Shown one piece after another: positions 46,080 through 54,398 of a DNA stretch of 64,000 nt; within the stretch, counting starts at the first letter, position 1; every line of letters begins with the position of its first letter. The translations under genes and the position numbers were made by a program. The notes under the pieces were generated by a model that was given only the letters and a program-made list of their open reading frames with translations, made no database searches and was not told where the DNA came from. Origin of the DNA: Anaerotignum sp. MB30-C6 (GTDB lineage: Bacteria; Bacillota; Clostridia; Lachnospirales; Anaerotignaceae). Where the stretch lies: contig NZ_CP133078.1 in NCBI RefSeq assembly GCF_030908465.1, forward strand, positions 1,674,001-1,738,000, in the 5' to 3' direction.

Positions 46080-46675
46080 TAGATGATCCCCGCCCGCTTA
46101 AAGTGTTTTTTGCATGCTGTGCGGCCGATTACGCCCCCCACCAAAGCAAATAGGAAGCAAGCGGCAAACATTACAGGGGCCAGATGCAGGGGCATTAGTT
46201 TTTCCAATGCAGTGGCGTATTCAGCACCGTAGCCTTCTGTCAACATTTCAAACTGCGCTTTTCGACCTATGTAAAACGGCATGAAGTTCCCAAAGAGCCA
46301 ACAGCTAAATACTCCGTAGCCAAGAAGGCTTTTTTTAGAACTTTGGTAATCACCGCTTCTTATCATAAGGTCAGCAAGCAGCCCAAAAATCAGACCCGTA
46401 GCAATGCTGTAAATCCCCATACCTGTGATGAACATGAAAAGCCCATTTAGTAAAGAAAAAATAGTTATCATACCAAATTTCTTTGTTCTGGATAAAAATA
46501 GCATAAAAGGTATCCCTCCAACAATGGGAACCAGAACTGATAAAAGAGGGATAAAAATGGGGATAAACCCGAGAAAACCCACCACCATAATGGATGCAAA
46601 ATAGATTGCAGTATAAATACCTACCGTGACTAAATCTTTACCCGTTAATTTGCTATTGCGACTCGTTGTTGACAT
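46079..46675 (-). CDS. ECF transporter S component, MptD/Trep_Strep family
   Basis: A 198-aa integral membrane substrate-binding subunit with about six TM segments; GKDLVTVGIYTAIYFASIM at the start and GGIPFMLFLSRTKKFG mark the family. Its substrate is not established for this family as a whole. The gene set S-T-AA plus an ABC pair resembles the streptococcal SiaFGH/SiaDE haem-uptake genes (recalled, not checked), making haem or a metal chelate a reasonable hypothesis. GGAGG precedes the ATG. First gene of the operon, behind two GTTAG-N6-CTAAC boxes. Confidence 0.87.
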   Translation of the reverse strand: MSTTSRNSKLTGKDLVTVGIYTAIYFASIMVVGFLGFIPIFIPLLSVLVPIVGGIPFMLFLSRTKKFGMITIFSLLNGLFMFITGMGIYSIATGLIFGLLADLMIRSGDYQSSKKSLLGYGVFSCWLFGNFMPFYIGRKAQFEMLTEGYGAEYATALEKLMPLHLAPVMFAACFLFALVGGVIGRTACKKHFKRAGII

Positions 46676-46731
46676 ACTGTCCTCCTTAAAATATTATTTA
46701 AACCTCCTTGAGGAGCGTTTATGGTGTAAAG

Positions 46732-46747
46732 TTAGAATAAACTAACC
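46732..46747. promoter_or_regulatory. GTTAG-N6-CTAAC box A, upstream of the ECF operon
   Basis: GTTAGAATAAACTAAC, a 16-bp inverted repeat 57 bp before the S-component start. Same arms and spacing as boxes B and C. Confidence 0.6.
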
Positions 46748-46783
46748 TGAGGAGAAAAGAATAAGGGTCATTGCCCCTCTTTG

Positions 46784-46799
46784 TTAGTCTTGGCTAACA
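46784..46799. promoter_or_regulatory. GTTAG-N6-CTAAC box B, upstream of the ECF operon
   Basis: GTTAGTCTTGGCTAAC begins 52 bp from box A, close to five helical turns. Its centre resembles box C (CTT, then GCTAAC). Confidence 0.6.
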
Positions 46800-46813
46800 T
46801 GTGGTTAAAAATA

Positions 46814-47431
46814 TTAGGACTCTCGCCCCAATATCTCTTTCCATCCTGCGTAATGAAAGTTTTGTAGCTTTTCCATATATGCCAATGCTTCTGCCTTTTG
46901 CAAGTTATGGTGTATTGCTTCAAGGGTATTATATAGCCCCGATGATGCCATTACATGAACAAAAAAACGGTCAGAATCACTCAATTCCCTGCCCTCACGC
47001 TGAAACATTGCTAAGGTGGATTGTTCTTCTATCTCAATCAGTTCATCCTTAAAGGTTGCATATTTTGTTCCATTTGAGTAGAAAAAAATTAAGGAAGCGA
47101 TTTCCAGATTATCATACAGATAATCCAAAAAAGCTACAGTGGCCTTTTTTAGCATTTCTTGGGATTGCCTCGTTACAAATGCAGGCATAGCCTCACACTT
47201 TGCATGTTCTAGGGCATACACATCACGTAGTTCCCTGGCAACTGGCCCTACCAGTGCATAGAATAACTCCTCTTTACTTTTAAAATGATTATACAAGGCA
47301 CCTGTGGTGACGTTTGCATTTGAAGCAATTTCACGCATATTGGCTCCAACAAAGCCTTTGGCTAAAAACTCTGCTTTTGCGCACTCCAAGATACGTTCTT
47401 TGGTCAAATCTGAAGAGTAACTCAACGACAT
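46814..47431 (-). CDS. TetR-family transcriptional regulator
   Basis: A 205-aa regulator with a TetR HTH at about 9-55 (ERILECAKAEFLAKGFVGAN, VTTGALYNHFKSKEELFYAL) and a variable ligand domain. The ATG at 47429-47431 sits only one base after GGAGG, while the TTG two codons on (47423-47425) is 7 nt away, so initiation may really be at the TTG. It lies directly upstream of the ECF operon in the same direction and probably controls its own promoter through the 33-bp palindrome. The ligand is unknown. Confidence 0.92.
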   Translation of the reverse strand: MSLSYSSDLTKERILECAKAEFLAKGFVGANMREIASNANVTTGALYNHFKSKEELFYALVGPVARELRDVYALEHAKCEAMPAFVTRQSQEMLKKATVAFLDYLYDNLEIASLIFFYSNGTKYATFKDELIEIEEQSTLAMFQREGRELSDSDRFFVHVMASSGLYNTLEAIHHNLQKAEALAYMEKLQNFHYAGWKEILGRES

Positions 47432-47437
47432 ACCTCC

Positions 47438-47470
47438 GATAACATTGTTATTTATAGTAACGATGTTATC
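47438..47470. promoter_or_regulatory. 33-bp palindromic operator of the TetR gene
   Basis: Arms GATAACATTGTTA and TAACGATGTTATC match at 12 of 13 positions around a 7-bp centre. The repeat covers the -10 box and the start region of the tetR promoter, so autorepression is likely. Confidence 0.8.
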
Positions 47471-47491
47471 ACTTTGTCAGCCTATTGTCAA
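47463..47491 (-). promoter_or_regulatory. Promoter of the TetR gene
   Basis: TTGACA (47486-47491), a 17-nt spacer and TAACAT (47463-47468) on the minus strand. The -10 lies inside the palindrome. Confidence 0.8.
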
Positions 47492-47641
47492 TGGGTCTTT
47501 GTATTTTATTTATCAGGCAGATTTCTCGTTCGTTGTATAAACTGATTTTACATTTGACTTATGGGACAGCCAAATTCCCTTTGGTTGAAGTTTTACTGAT
47601 GTAATGGTAAAATTATAAAAAAATAGGTATGTTTATGGAGG

Positions 47642-48337
47642 GTGATTCCAATAAAAAATATTTTAGTCGTTGATGATAATGCGGAGATTTTGGACATAAT
47701 ATCTTACCATTTAAACAAAAAAGGTTATCATACTTTGCTTGCTACAGACGCAAGTTCCGCCTTGCATATCATTAAGGAAAATGAAATTTCTGCCGCAATT
47801 TTAGATGTAATGATGCCCGAAACGGATGGCTTTCAACTTTGTAGAATCATTCGTCAGCAGTATTTCTTCCCTATCCTTTTTTTAACGGCAAAGGCCCATG
47901 AAGATGATACATTAGAAGGCTTGGCGTGTGGTGCTGATGACTATATGGTTAAGCCTTTTTCTTCAAAAGAGCTTTTGGCCAGAGTAGAGTCGTTAATTAG
48001 AAGAAATACACACTATAATTTAAAACAGTCGACTTCTGTTTGCCAAATTGCAAACCTTAAATACAATCAGCAGACGGGCTTGATTACCATCAAAGAAATT
48101 CCATTGGATTTGACGGATATTGAGTATCGAATATTGGTGCTTCTCATCAATCAAAAGGGAGACCCATTAAACACAGAGGCTATTTATAGCAAGATATGGG
48201 GGGATCCCTTCACAATCTCATCAAACAACAATGTGGTAGTACATATTAAAAATATCCGCAAAAAAATCGGCTCTTTAGACCAGCAAGTAGAATATATCCA
48301 TACTGTATGGGGGAAAGGATATGCCATTTATGTCTAG
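47642..48337 (+). CDS. OmpR-family response regulator
   Basis: A 231-aa regulator: receiver (about 1-118) with acidic pair ILVVDDNAEI, phospho-acceptor Asp in AILDVMMPETDG and the conserved Lys in MVKPF, then a winged-helix DNA-binding domain (about 135-231). The start is uncertain: the GTG at 47642 overlaps the only ribosome site (GGAGGGTGA), and the next codons are ATT, CCA and ATA, so initiation may be non-canonical. It overlaps its histidine kinase. It diverges from tetR and converges on the Dpp-like operon. Confidence 0.93.
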   Translation: MIPIKNILVVDDNAEILDIISYHLNKKGYHTLLATDASSALHIIKENEISAAILDVMMPETDGFQLCRIIRQQYFFPILFLTAKAHEDDTLEGLACGADDYMVKPFSSKELLARVESLIRRNTHYNLKQSTSVCQIANLKYNQQTGLITIKEIPLDLTDIEYRILVLLINQKGDPLNTEAIYSKIWGDPFTISSNNNVVVHIKNIRKKIGSLDQQVEYIHTVWGKGYAIYV

Positions 48338-49367
48338 ATCAACGCCTTATGGTCTTACTTCCCAATTTCTTCATATAACAGCTAGGTATCTATTGTATTT
48401 ACTTTTTTTGTTTGCTTTTATTCTCTTCATGGGCAATGCCATGATTGACAAATTTTTAGGGGCAACTCCCGATAAGCACGTTTATGAAGATATTTTATTT
48501 GTCTTTGACTTGTTATTGTGCTTCGGTATTTATGTTATCCTAATGATTCGTTTTTTGAAAAAACAGCAGAAATATATTACTTACTTAGTTGATACGATCC
48601 ATTTAATGAAGGGCGGGAATTTTAGAAAACAAATTGAAATTACAGGGAATAACGAATTGTCTCACTTAGCAACCCATATAGATGAATTACGAAAAACTGT
48701 AGGGAATGATAAAGAATTAGAAAAGCGAAAAACGGAAAAAGAACGACGGTTAATCGCTTCGATCTCCCATGACCTAAGAACCCCCCTTACCACATTAACG
48801 GGATATTTAGAAATCTTATTGGATGAAGATTTTCAAGATGAGGTCAAGGAAAAACGATATTTACTCCATTGTTTAGACCGTGCCAATCAATTACAATATT
48901 TAATCGCAACGGCTTTTGAGCATTTCTACCTTACTGAAAAAGAAAATTCTGAAATTGAGCTGCTTCGATGCAATTCTTTTCAAAATTTGTTGCGCATCAT
49001 TGAGAACTGTTCCTCTATTTTGCAACAAAAAGGATACGAAATCCAATGGGATTTACCCCTATGTCGTTACTCTTTGGTTTACGATACTCGAATGATGGAA
49101 CGGCTTTTTGACAATGTTTTTACCAATATTGTAAGGTATGGCCATGGGGACGATGCAGTATTGATTCGTGGTGAAGTAACAAAGTATTCTTTCATAATCT
49201 CATTAAAAAATACCATTGGATATCATAACGCTTCCAATCAAAGCACTGGAATTGGACTAAAAAACTGCAAGAAAATTATGGATATACATAAAGGGAGTTT
49301 TATATCAGAAGCAATCGATCGTAGTTTCCTGGTTTCTATAACATTTCCAATACAGAACAAAGGATAA
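48330..49367 (+). CDS. Sensor histidine kinase
   Basis: A 345-aa kinase with two TM segments (about 15-40 and 60-85) and only a short external loop, so it probably senses within the membrane or through a partner. A HAMP-like linker, H-box SISHDLRTPLTTL, N-box DNVFTNIVRYG and G-box GIGLKNCKKI follow. The start was set at the ATG at 48330, 10 nt after AAAGGA; an ATG 9 nt upstream is too close to that site. It is translationally coupled to the response regulator. Neighbouring transport operons are plausible targets; none is shown. Confidence 0.92.
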   Translation: MSRSTPYGLTSQFLHITARYLLYLLFLFAFILFMGNAMIDKFLGATPDKHVYEDILFVFDLLLCFGIYVILMIRFLKKQQKYITYLVDTIHLMKGGNFRKQIEITGNNELSHLATHIDELRKTVGNDKELEKRKTEKERRLIASISHDLRTPLTTLTGYLEILLDEDFQDEVKEKRYLLHCLDRANQLQYLIATAFEHFYLTEKENSEIELLRCNSFQNLLRIIENCSSILQQKGYEIQWDLPLCRYSLVYDTRMMERLFDNVFTNIVRYGHGDDAVLIRGEVTKYSFIISLKNTIGYHNASNQSTGIGLKNCKKIMDIHKGSFISEAIDRSFLVSITFPIQNKG

Positions 49368-49396
49368 CCGCTTCTTATCGGTTATCCTTTGTTTTT
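49357..49396 (+). terminator. Terminator of the two-component operon
   Basis: ACAAAGGATAACCG / CGGTTATCCTTTGT form a 14-bp stem followed by TTTTT. It covers the kinase stop codon and reaches the end of the convergent ABC gene, so it may serve both. Confidence 0.85.
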
Positions 49397-50009
49397 AAAC
49401 CCCGCATTGCATTTCTTGAACGGATAGTATGCGGTCGCAGAGCTTTGCCAGAAGCTCTGTCTCGTGACTGATAATCATGAGACCCAGATTTCTTTCACGG
49501 CAAATTTTTATCAACTCTTTCCATATCTTTGCTTGGGTTACAGCGTCTAACATGGTTGTCATTTCATCCGCAATTAAAAATTTTGTTTCCGGAGCCAATG
49601 CCCTCACAATGCAAAATCTTTGCATTTCCCCTCCGGAAATCTCAACAGGATACCGATGATACCATTCCTCCCGAATGCCAAAGCGGTCTAATATCTCCTG
49701 ATCTGGCTGATAGCTTTCTGTAAGGGAACGATACATACGCCACTTAGGGTTTAGAGCTTTTTCCGGGTGCTGATAAATCATCTGAACAGGTTGATAGCTT
49801 CCCTTTACAAAGGCCTTGTTGTCAACAACGACTCTACCTGCAATAGGAGATAAGTAGTTGGCCATCACTTTAGCAAAGGTACTTTTGCCGCAACCGCTGT
49901 ACCCCGATATCCCAACAACCTCGCCTCTTTTTAATTCGAAGTTGACATTTTGAAAAAGCCAATTGTTCTTTTCATACCAAAATCCAATATTCTCAGCGAT
50001 TAATGACAT
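49395..50009 (-). CDS. Peptide/nickel-type ABC transporter ATPase (DppF/NikE/CntF-like)
   Basis: A 204-aa ATPase: Walker A GYSGCGKST, Q-loop MIYQHPEKALNP, signature ISGGEMQR and Walker B KFLIADEMTTMLD. It lacks the C-terminal oligopeptide extension of DppF (about 330 aa) and is nearer the compact NikE/CntF type. GGAGG precedes the ATG, which lies inside the end of the preceding ATPase gene (10-nt overlap). Last gene of the five-gene importer operon. Confidence 0.92.
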   Translation of the reverse strand: MSLIAENIGFWYEKNNWLFQNVNFELKRGEVVGISGYSGCGKSTFAKVMANYLSPIAGRVVVDNKAFVKGSYQPVQMIYQHPEKALNPKWRMYRSLTESYQPDQEILDRFGIREEWYHRYPVEISGGEMQRFCIVRALAPETKFLIADEMTTMLDAVTQAKIWKELIKICRERNLGLMIISHETELLAKLCDRILSVQEMQCGV

Positions 50010-50809
50010 AATTTTACCTCCTGATACAATGTAAACTCATTGGTAGGCAAGCTCCTCCAAAGGGCTTTTGTATATGGATGAGAAAGCTTTTCTCCTTTTC
50101 CATGAAAACAGTCCACGTCAACGGTTTCAATGGCTTCCCCTTCTCGCAGAACCGTTACCCGATCACTAATGGATAAAGCAGATACAATATCATGGGTAAT
50201 CAACATCACCGATGCCCCCTCGTCTGCAAAGGCACGAAGCTGATTTAATATGGCACTTAACGCTTCTGGATGAATTCCCGGAGTGGGTTCATCCGCAATT
50301 ACCAGTTTAACGCCCTCTCTAACGCTGGTGGCAAATAAAATACGTCGAAGCATTCCCCCTGAAAGTTCAAAGGGGTAACGCTCCTTATCTCCTTGTTTTA
50401 ATCCGTATTGTTGCAATAATTGTGCCTCGGTTTTTGACGCACTTTCCTTTGGTAAACCAATTTTAATTTGCTTGCCTACTTTCATAAGTGGGTCTAAATA
50501 GTTGACCGATTGAGGAATAAAGGCAATCTCCTTGCCCCTTAGTTGCTTTATTCTTTTTTCTGTTAAAGGCTCGCCCATATAATCCATGGTACCGCTACAA
50601 ATGGCATTGGAAGGCAATATTCCTAATACGGCATGGGCCAACAAACTTTTGCCTGAGCCACTTGCCCCAATAACGGCATGAACCTCTCCCGCTTTCAGGT
50701 CAATATTTAGACAACCAATGGGCGTAATGATTTTTTGTTTCAGGCCTTTCACATATTGTGAGAAGGAAACGGATAAATTTTTTACAGATAAAACACTTTT
50801 ACTACTCAT
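50000..50809 (-). CDS. Peptide/nickel-type ABC transporter ATPase (DppD/NikD/CntD-like)
   Basis: A 269-aa ATPase: Walker A GASGSGKSL, signature LSGGMLRR and Walker B LVIADEPTPGI, with the DPLMKVGKQIKIGL segment typical of the Dpp family. The start was set at the ATG at 50807-50809 because GGAGG lies 6 nt upstream; eight earlier in-frame codons overlap the permease gene. It pairs with the downstream ATPase to drive the two permeases. Confidence 0.93.
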   Translation of the reverse strand: MSSKSVLSVKNLSVSFSQYVKGLKQKIITPIGCLNIDLKAGEVHAVIGASGSGKSLLAHAVLGILPSNAICSGTMDYMGEPLTEKRIKQLRGKEIAFIPQSVNYLDPLMKVGKQIKIGLPKESASKTEAQLLQQYGLKQGDKERYPFELSGGMLRRILFATSVREGVKLVIADEPTPGIHPEALSAILNQLRAFADEGASVMLITHDIVSALSISDRVTVLREGEAIETVDVDCFHGKGEKLSHPYTKALWRSLPTNEFTLYQEVKLCH

Positions 50810-50819
50810 TTTACACCTC

Positions 50820-51647
50820 CTATTGGTTTGCACTATTGGGGTTAATCAGCATTCTAAACTGCTCGCCAATACCATCAAAACTCTTAACAATCAGAATGAG
50901 CAACAACCCTGGGAACACGGCCAACCACCAGTCGCCAATAGAGATATGTTTTACTGCCTCTGACAATATTAAGCCGATGGAAGGGGTTTGGACAGATAAA
51001 CCGAAGCCTAAAAAGGTAATTGCCGCCTCATGAATAATTGCATGAGGGAAAAGCAATAAAAACCCTACCATTATTTGAGGAAGGATATGGGGTAATATAT
51101 GCCCAATAACAATAAAGGCTCTTGATTTGCCAAAATTTCTGGAAAGTTTAATATATTCACTATTTTTAATGCTTAAAACTTCATTTCTAATAATTCTTGT
51201 TAGGGATGGCCAGTGGGTTAAACCAACCCCTAGGATAACACCCTTAACTCCCCCACCTACCATAAATGAAATTAAAATGATAAACACCAGATGAGGGATA
51301 CCAATAAACATATCTACCAGCCAAGAAATAATTGCGTCGGCTTTTTTACCCAGAGTTGCAGCCATAATGCCTAAACAGGTGGCGATAGTTGCCCCAACAA
51401 AGGCACCAACAAAACCCACTGCCAAAGATAAACGCAAGCCTTTTAACGTTCTGGTAAGCATATCACGCCCAAGCCAATCTGTACCAAAAAGGTGCAGCCA
51501 AGATGGGGGTAGGCTTTTTTGTGAGAAGTCAGTAACCAAAAGGTCATCGCTTAGGGAATAGCTCAGTATTAAGGCGATTATGATAATTCCAATTGACATA
51601 GAAAGAGAAAAAATGAGTCGGCTTCTTGCGTTGTATTTCTTAATCAA
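50820..51647 (-). CDS. Peptide/nickel-type ABC transporter permease (DppC/NikC-like)
   Basis: A 275-aa BPD_transp_1 permease with six TM segments. It shows LFGTDWLGRDMLTRTLKGLR near the N-terminus (the DppC hallmark) and the EAA-loop ARNFG-like stretch SRNFGKSRAFIVIGHILPH. It overlaps the upstream permease by 8 nt. Confidence 0.94.
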   Translation of the reverse strand: MIKKYNARSRLIFSLSMSIGIIIIALILSYSLSDDLLVTDFSQKSLPPSWLHLFGTDWLGRDMLTRTLKGLRLSLAVGFVGAFVGATIATCLGIMAATLGKKADAIISWLVDMFIGIPHLVFIILISFMVGGGVKGVILGVGLTHWPSLTRIIRNEVLSIKNSEYIKLSRNFGKSRAFIVIGHILPHILPQIMVGFLLLFPHAIIHEAAITFLGFGLSVQTPSIGLILSEAVKHISIGDWWLAVFPGLLLILIVKSFDGIGEQFRMLINPNSANQ

Positions 51648-52623
51648 GTGTATTTCCCTCCTTCAATCTTGGATTAATTATAGCGTTCAATATGTCTGCA
51701 ATCATGTTTCCTGCGAAAACAAAAATGGCACTGATCATGACAATACCCATTAACAGAGGAAGGTCACTTTTTAGCCCTGCCTCAGTTAGGGTAGAACCCA
51801 GCCCTGGATAAGAAAAAACCTGTTCTGCCAAAACAGAACCGCCAAACAGCTCACCGAAGTATGCAAAGTGTAGTGTTATGGCAGGAAGGGCAACATTGCG
51901 AATACCATGATTCTTTAGGATTTCCCATGTGGTTTCCCCCCTAGTTTTTGCAAATAAAACATATTCGGAATTTAAAACATCAATCATTTTTTCCCTTGTA
52001 TGTAGTGTCACGTTAGCAATGCCTAATACACTTAGCGTGGCCACTGGCAATATCATATGATGGATTCGATCCCACAAAGTAACTTGACTACTCACTACGC
52101 CAATGGGTACAGAAATTCCAATGGGGAACCATCTCAGCCACACTGAAAAAACAATTAATAGCATCAATCCAAGCCAAAATGTCGGCACTGATGCCTGAAT
52201 ATAAGAAAGCCATTTTATGAATCGATCGGTGGGCTTTCCTTTTTTCACGGCAGCAAGAATGCCCAAACAAAATCCGATTGAGCCAGATAGCACCCAAGAA
52301 ATGCCCATTAAGGCAAAAGATGCGGTAAACTTCTCTGCAACAATATCTGCCACAGGTCGTCTTTGTATTTTTGAATTACCCATCTCTCCCCCAATGAAAT
52401 TTTTAAGCCACGTAAAATACTGCACATGAGGGGGGTCGTTTAATCCCCAGTGTTCCTCCAAAGCTTCCCGTTGCTCCAATGTAATGGAAGTTTCGCTTCC
52501 GATATAGGCCGAAATGGGGTCAATCGGAGAATTATGCATCATTGTAAAGGTTAAAATGGATAGACCAATCAGTAGGGATATACCTCGTATACACTTTAAT
52601 CCTAGGAATTTTATTTTTTCCAA
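51640..52623 (-). CDS. Peptide/nickel-type ABC transporter permease (DppB/NikB-like)
   Basis: A 327-aa permease with six TM segments: GISLLIGLSILTFTMMHNSP at the start, LAAVKKGKPTDRFIKWLSY, and the EAA-like YVLFAKTRGETTWEILKNHG. The start is best placed at a TTG (52621-52623), with AAAGGAG 8 nt upstream; the longer open frame to 52743 runs back through the attenuator hairpin and the binding-protein gene. It pairs with the DppC-like permease. Confidence 0.93.
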   Translation of the reverse strand: MEKIKFLGLKCIRGISLLIGLSILTFTMMHNSPIDPISAYIGSETSITLEQREALEEHWGLNDPPHVQYFTWLKNFIGGEMGNSKIQRRPVADIVAEKFTASFALMGISWVLSGSIGFCLGILAAVKKGKPTDRFIKWLSYIQASVPTFWLGLMLLIVFSVWLRWFPIGISVPIGVVSSQVTLWDRIHHMILPVATLSVLGIANVTLHTREKMIDVLNSEYVLFAKTRGETTWEILKNHGIRNVALPAITLHFAYFGELFGGSVLAEQVFSYPGLGSTLTEAGLKSDLPLLMGIVMISAIFVFAGNMIADILNAIINPRLKEGNTLD

Positions 52624-52638
52624 ATGTTTCACTCCTTT

Positions 52639-52671
52639 AAAAAGAGTGCAGTGAGAATTTACACCGCACTC
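52639..52671 (-). terminator. Intra-operon attenuator between the binding-protein and permease genes
   Basis: GAGTGCGGTG / CACTGCACTC (one G-T pair) is followed by TTTTT on the minus strand. Partial termination here would give more binding protein than permease, a common arrangement. Confidence 0.8.
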
Positions 52672-52682
52672 CTGTTTTAGAA

Positions 52683-54320
52683 TTATTCTGCAGTAGCTTC
52701 TGCATCCCATGTCCACTCGCCAACATTGGCAAGGAGGGACCATTCATGTCCATGTGTATGGATTGGTTGTTCACCAAAATTGATTCTTGCATCTCCTAAA
52801 TGGATATGATCCAAACGGATGAGCCATACAAAAGGTACGTCTCCCAAGCCGCTGGCTCCTGTTTCTCCATCCCATTGTGCAAGTTTCCAATACTTATTGG
52901 CTTCCTCTTGTTTGCTTGCATGCATGGCCTTTTCCATATATCCTGCAACAACAGGGTTGTCGTAGTAAACGATATTATTATAGGAAATGCCTGCACCTTT
53001 GATGTCGTGCATGGTGTGGAATTGATGGGGATGATGTCTGCCCCCTGCAAAAAGAATTGGACTAGAGTGCATAATTGTCTGCATTTCATCCCAGTTGCTA
53101 CCAACTAACTCTATGTCAATTCCTAATTTTTTCGCCTGCTCTGCCACCACCAGTGCTGTGTTGGTTCTAACAACATCGGCAGAAGGATGATAAAGCTTGA
53201 AGCTTGCTTTCAAACCATCTTTTTCACGAATTCCGTCGTTATCGGTATCAACCCAACCTGCTTCTTCTAATATGGCCATTGCTTCTTCAACACGATTATC
53301 CTCCACGGCGGTTTCTTCATTCCACCAAGGCATTTTATCAACCAAGGAGAACGCTTTTTTACCGTGACCATTTAAAACGGTATTTACCATTTCTTCTCGG
53401 TCAAGGCCGATAAACATTGCTTTTCGAATGGCAATATCAGAGGTTACGTCGTTTCCTATGGGATACCCTTCGGGGGTTTTTCCATACCCGCTTTTTTGCG
53501 TAGGCATGGATACACCTCTAACGTCGTTGCTCTCGTAGGAAAACTGTTTAAAGCCTTCAATTTCCTCATCAGCGAATTCTGGCAATGTGTAAATTAAGTC
53601 TACTGTGCCATTTTTAGCTGCTGCCAAAGCCGCATTTTCATCTAAGAAAAGCAAAGTAATCTTTTTAAAGTGAGGTGCTTTCCCATGAAAATAAGGGTTG
53701 GCCTCAAGAATTGCCTGCTGATCCTTATCCCATTGCACCAGCATATAAGGTCCTGAGCCGATGGGGTTTTCTGAATAATTGTCGTCGTAATGATCTTTTG
53801 GTAATATTACGATTTCTGTGAGCTGTGCAAAGAATGTGGAGCGGGGTTCAGAAAGATGAAAAACCATTGTTTTATCATCTTTTATCTCAACTTTCTTAAG
53901 GAAACTAAGATCCCAGTTTACACCATCTTCCTTTAGCATTTCATATGTAAACTTTACGTCCTCTGCAGTAACATCCTCACCATTGGAAAATTTGAAATTA
54001 TCATCCAAGTGGAATGTCCAAATCAATCCATCCTCACTAACTTCAAACTCCTTAGCAAAATCCCCCACAATTTCTAACTGGGGTGTCTTTTTCAATAATG
54101 TACTATGTAGGATTTGTGATTGACTGTATAATCCCCACCGCTTTCTAGGATCGAACTCTCCCGGCGGACGGGTTCCCATGCTAATCACTAGCTCCTCCTT
54201 TATTTCTGAACTTGTCTGATCTGCATTCACCACAGGCTGTTCTTGGCTTGAGCAACCAGCTAAAACACTTACGGCCAGCAAACCAGTGCAAACTAAGCTT
54301 ATGCACCTTTTAAACTTCAT
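52683..54320 (-). CDS. Extracellular solute-binding lipoprotein, family 5, His-rich
   Basis: A 545-aa SBP_bac_5 protein. The lipobox LAGC puts the lipidated Cys at residue 23; LVISMGTRPPGEFDPRKRWG opens the mature domain. Two His-rich patches stand out, RHHPHQFHTMHD (about 440) and IHTHGHEW near the C-terminus, suggesting metal, metallophore or haem binding, as in NikA/CntA/DppA relatives; this is inference. GGGAGG precedes the ATG. It is the first gene of the importer operon, behind a good promoter with a GTTAG-N6-CTAAC box at the start site. Confidence 0.92.
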   Translation of the reverse strand: MKFKRCISLVCTGLLAVSVLAGCSSQEQPVVNADQTSSEIKEELVISMGTRPPGEFDPRKRWGLYSQSQILHSTLLKKTPQLEIVGDFAKEFEVSEDGLIWTFHLDDNFKFSNGEDVTAEDVKFTYEMLKEDGVNWDLSFLKKVEIKDDKTMVFHLSEPRSTFFAQLTEIVILPKDHYDDNYSENPIGSGPYMLVQWDKDQQAILEANPYFHGKAPHFKKITLLFLDENAALAAAKNGTVDLIYTLPEFADEEIEGFKQFSYESNDVRGVSMPTQKSGYGKTPEGYPIGNDVTSDIAIRKAMFIGLDREEMVNTVLNGHGKKAFSLVDKMPWWNEETAVEDNRVEEAMAILEEAGWVDTDNDGIREKDGLKASFKLYHPSADVVRTNTALVVAEQAKKLGIDIELVGSNWDEMQTIMHSSPILFAGGRHHPHQFHTMHDIKGAGISYNNIVYYDNPVVAGYMEKAMHASKQEEANKYWKLAQWDGETGASGLGDVPFVWLIRLDHIHLGDARINFGEQPIHTHGHEWSLLANVGEWTWDAEATAE

Positions 54321-54346
54321 AGATATCCTCCCTTTTATACTTTATA

Positions 54347-54362
54347 GTTAGCCTTTGCTAAC
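54347..54362. promoter_or_regulatory. GTTAG-N6-CTAAC box C at the binding-protein promoter
   Basis: GTTAGCCTTTGCTAAC on the plus strand. Read on the minus strand it starts exactly 8 nt after the TATAAT -10 box, a classic repressor position. Confidence 0.7.
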
Positions 54363-54370
54363 CAAATACA

Positions 54371-54398
54371 ATTATACATTTCTAGAAACTTTAATCAA
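54371..54398 (-). promoter_or_regulatory. Promoter of the Dpp/Nik-like importer operon
   Basis: TTGATT (54393-54398), a 16-nt spacer and a perfect TATAAT (54371-54376) on the minus strand. Confidence 0.8.

Noticed and set aside
52624..52743. 40-codon extension of the DppB-like permease
   Set aside because: It reads back through the attenuator hairpin and the end of the binding-protein gene; the TTG with AAAGGAG upstream fits the family N-terminus.
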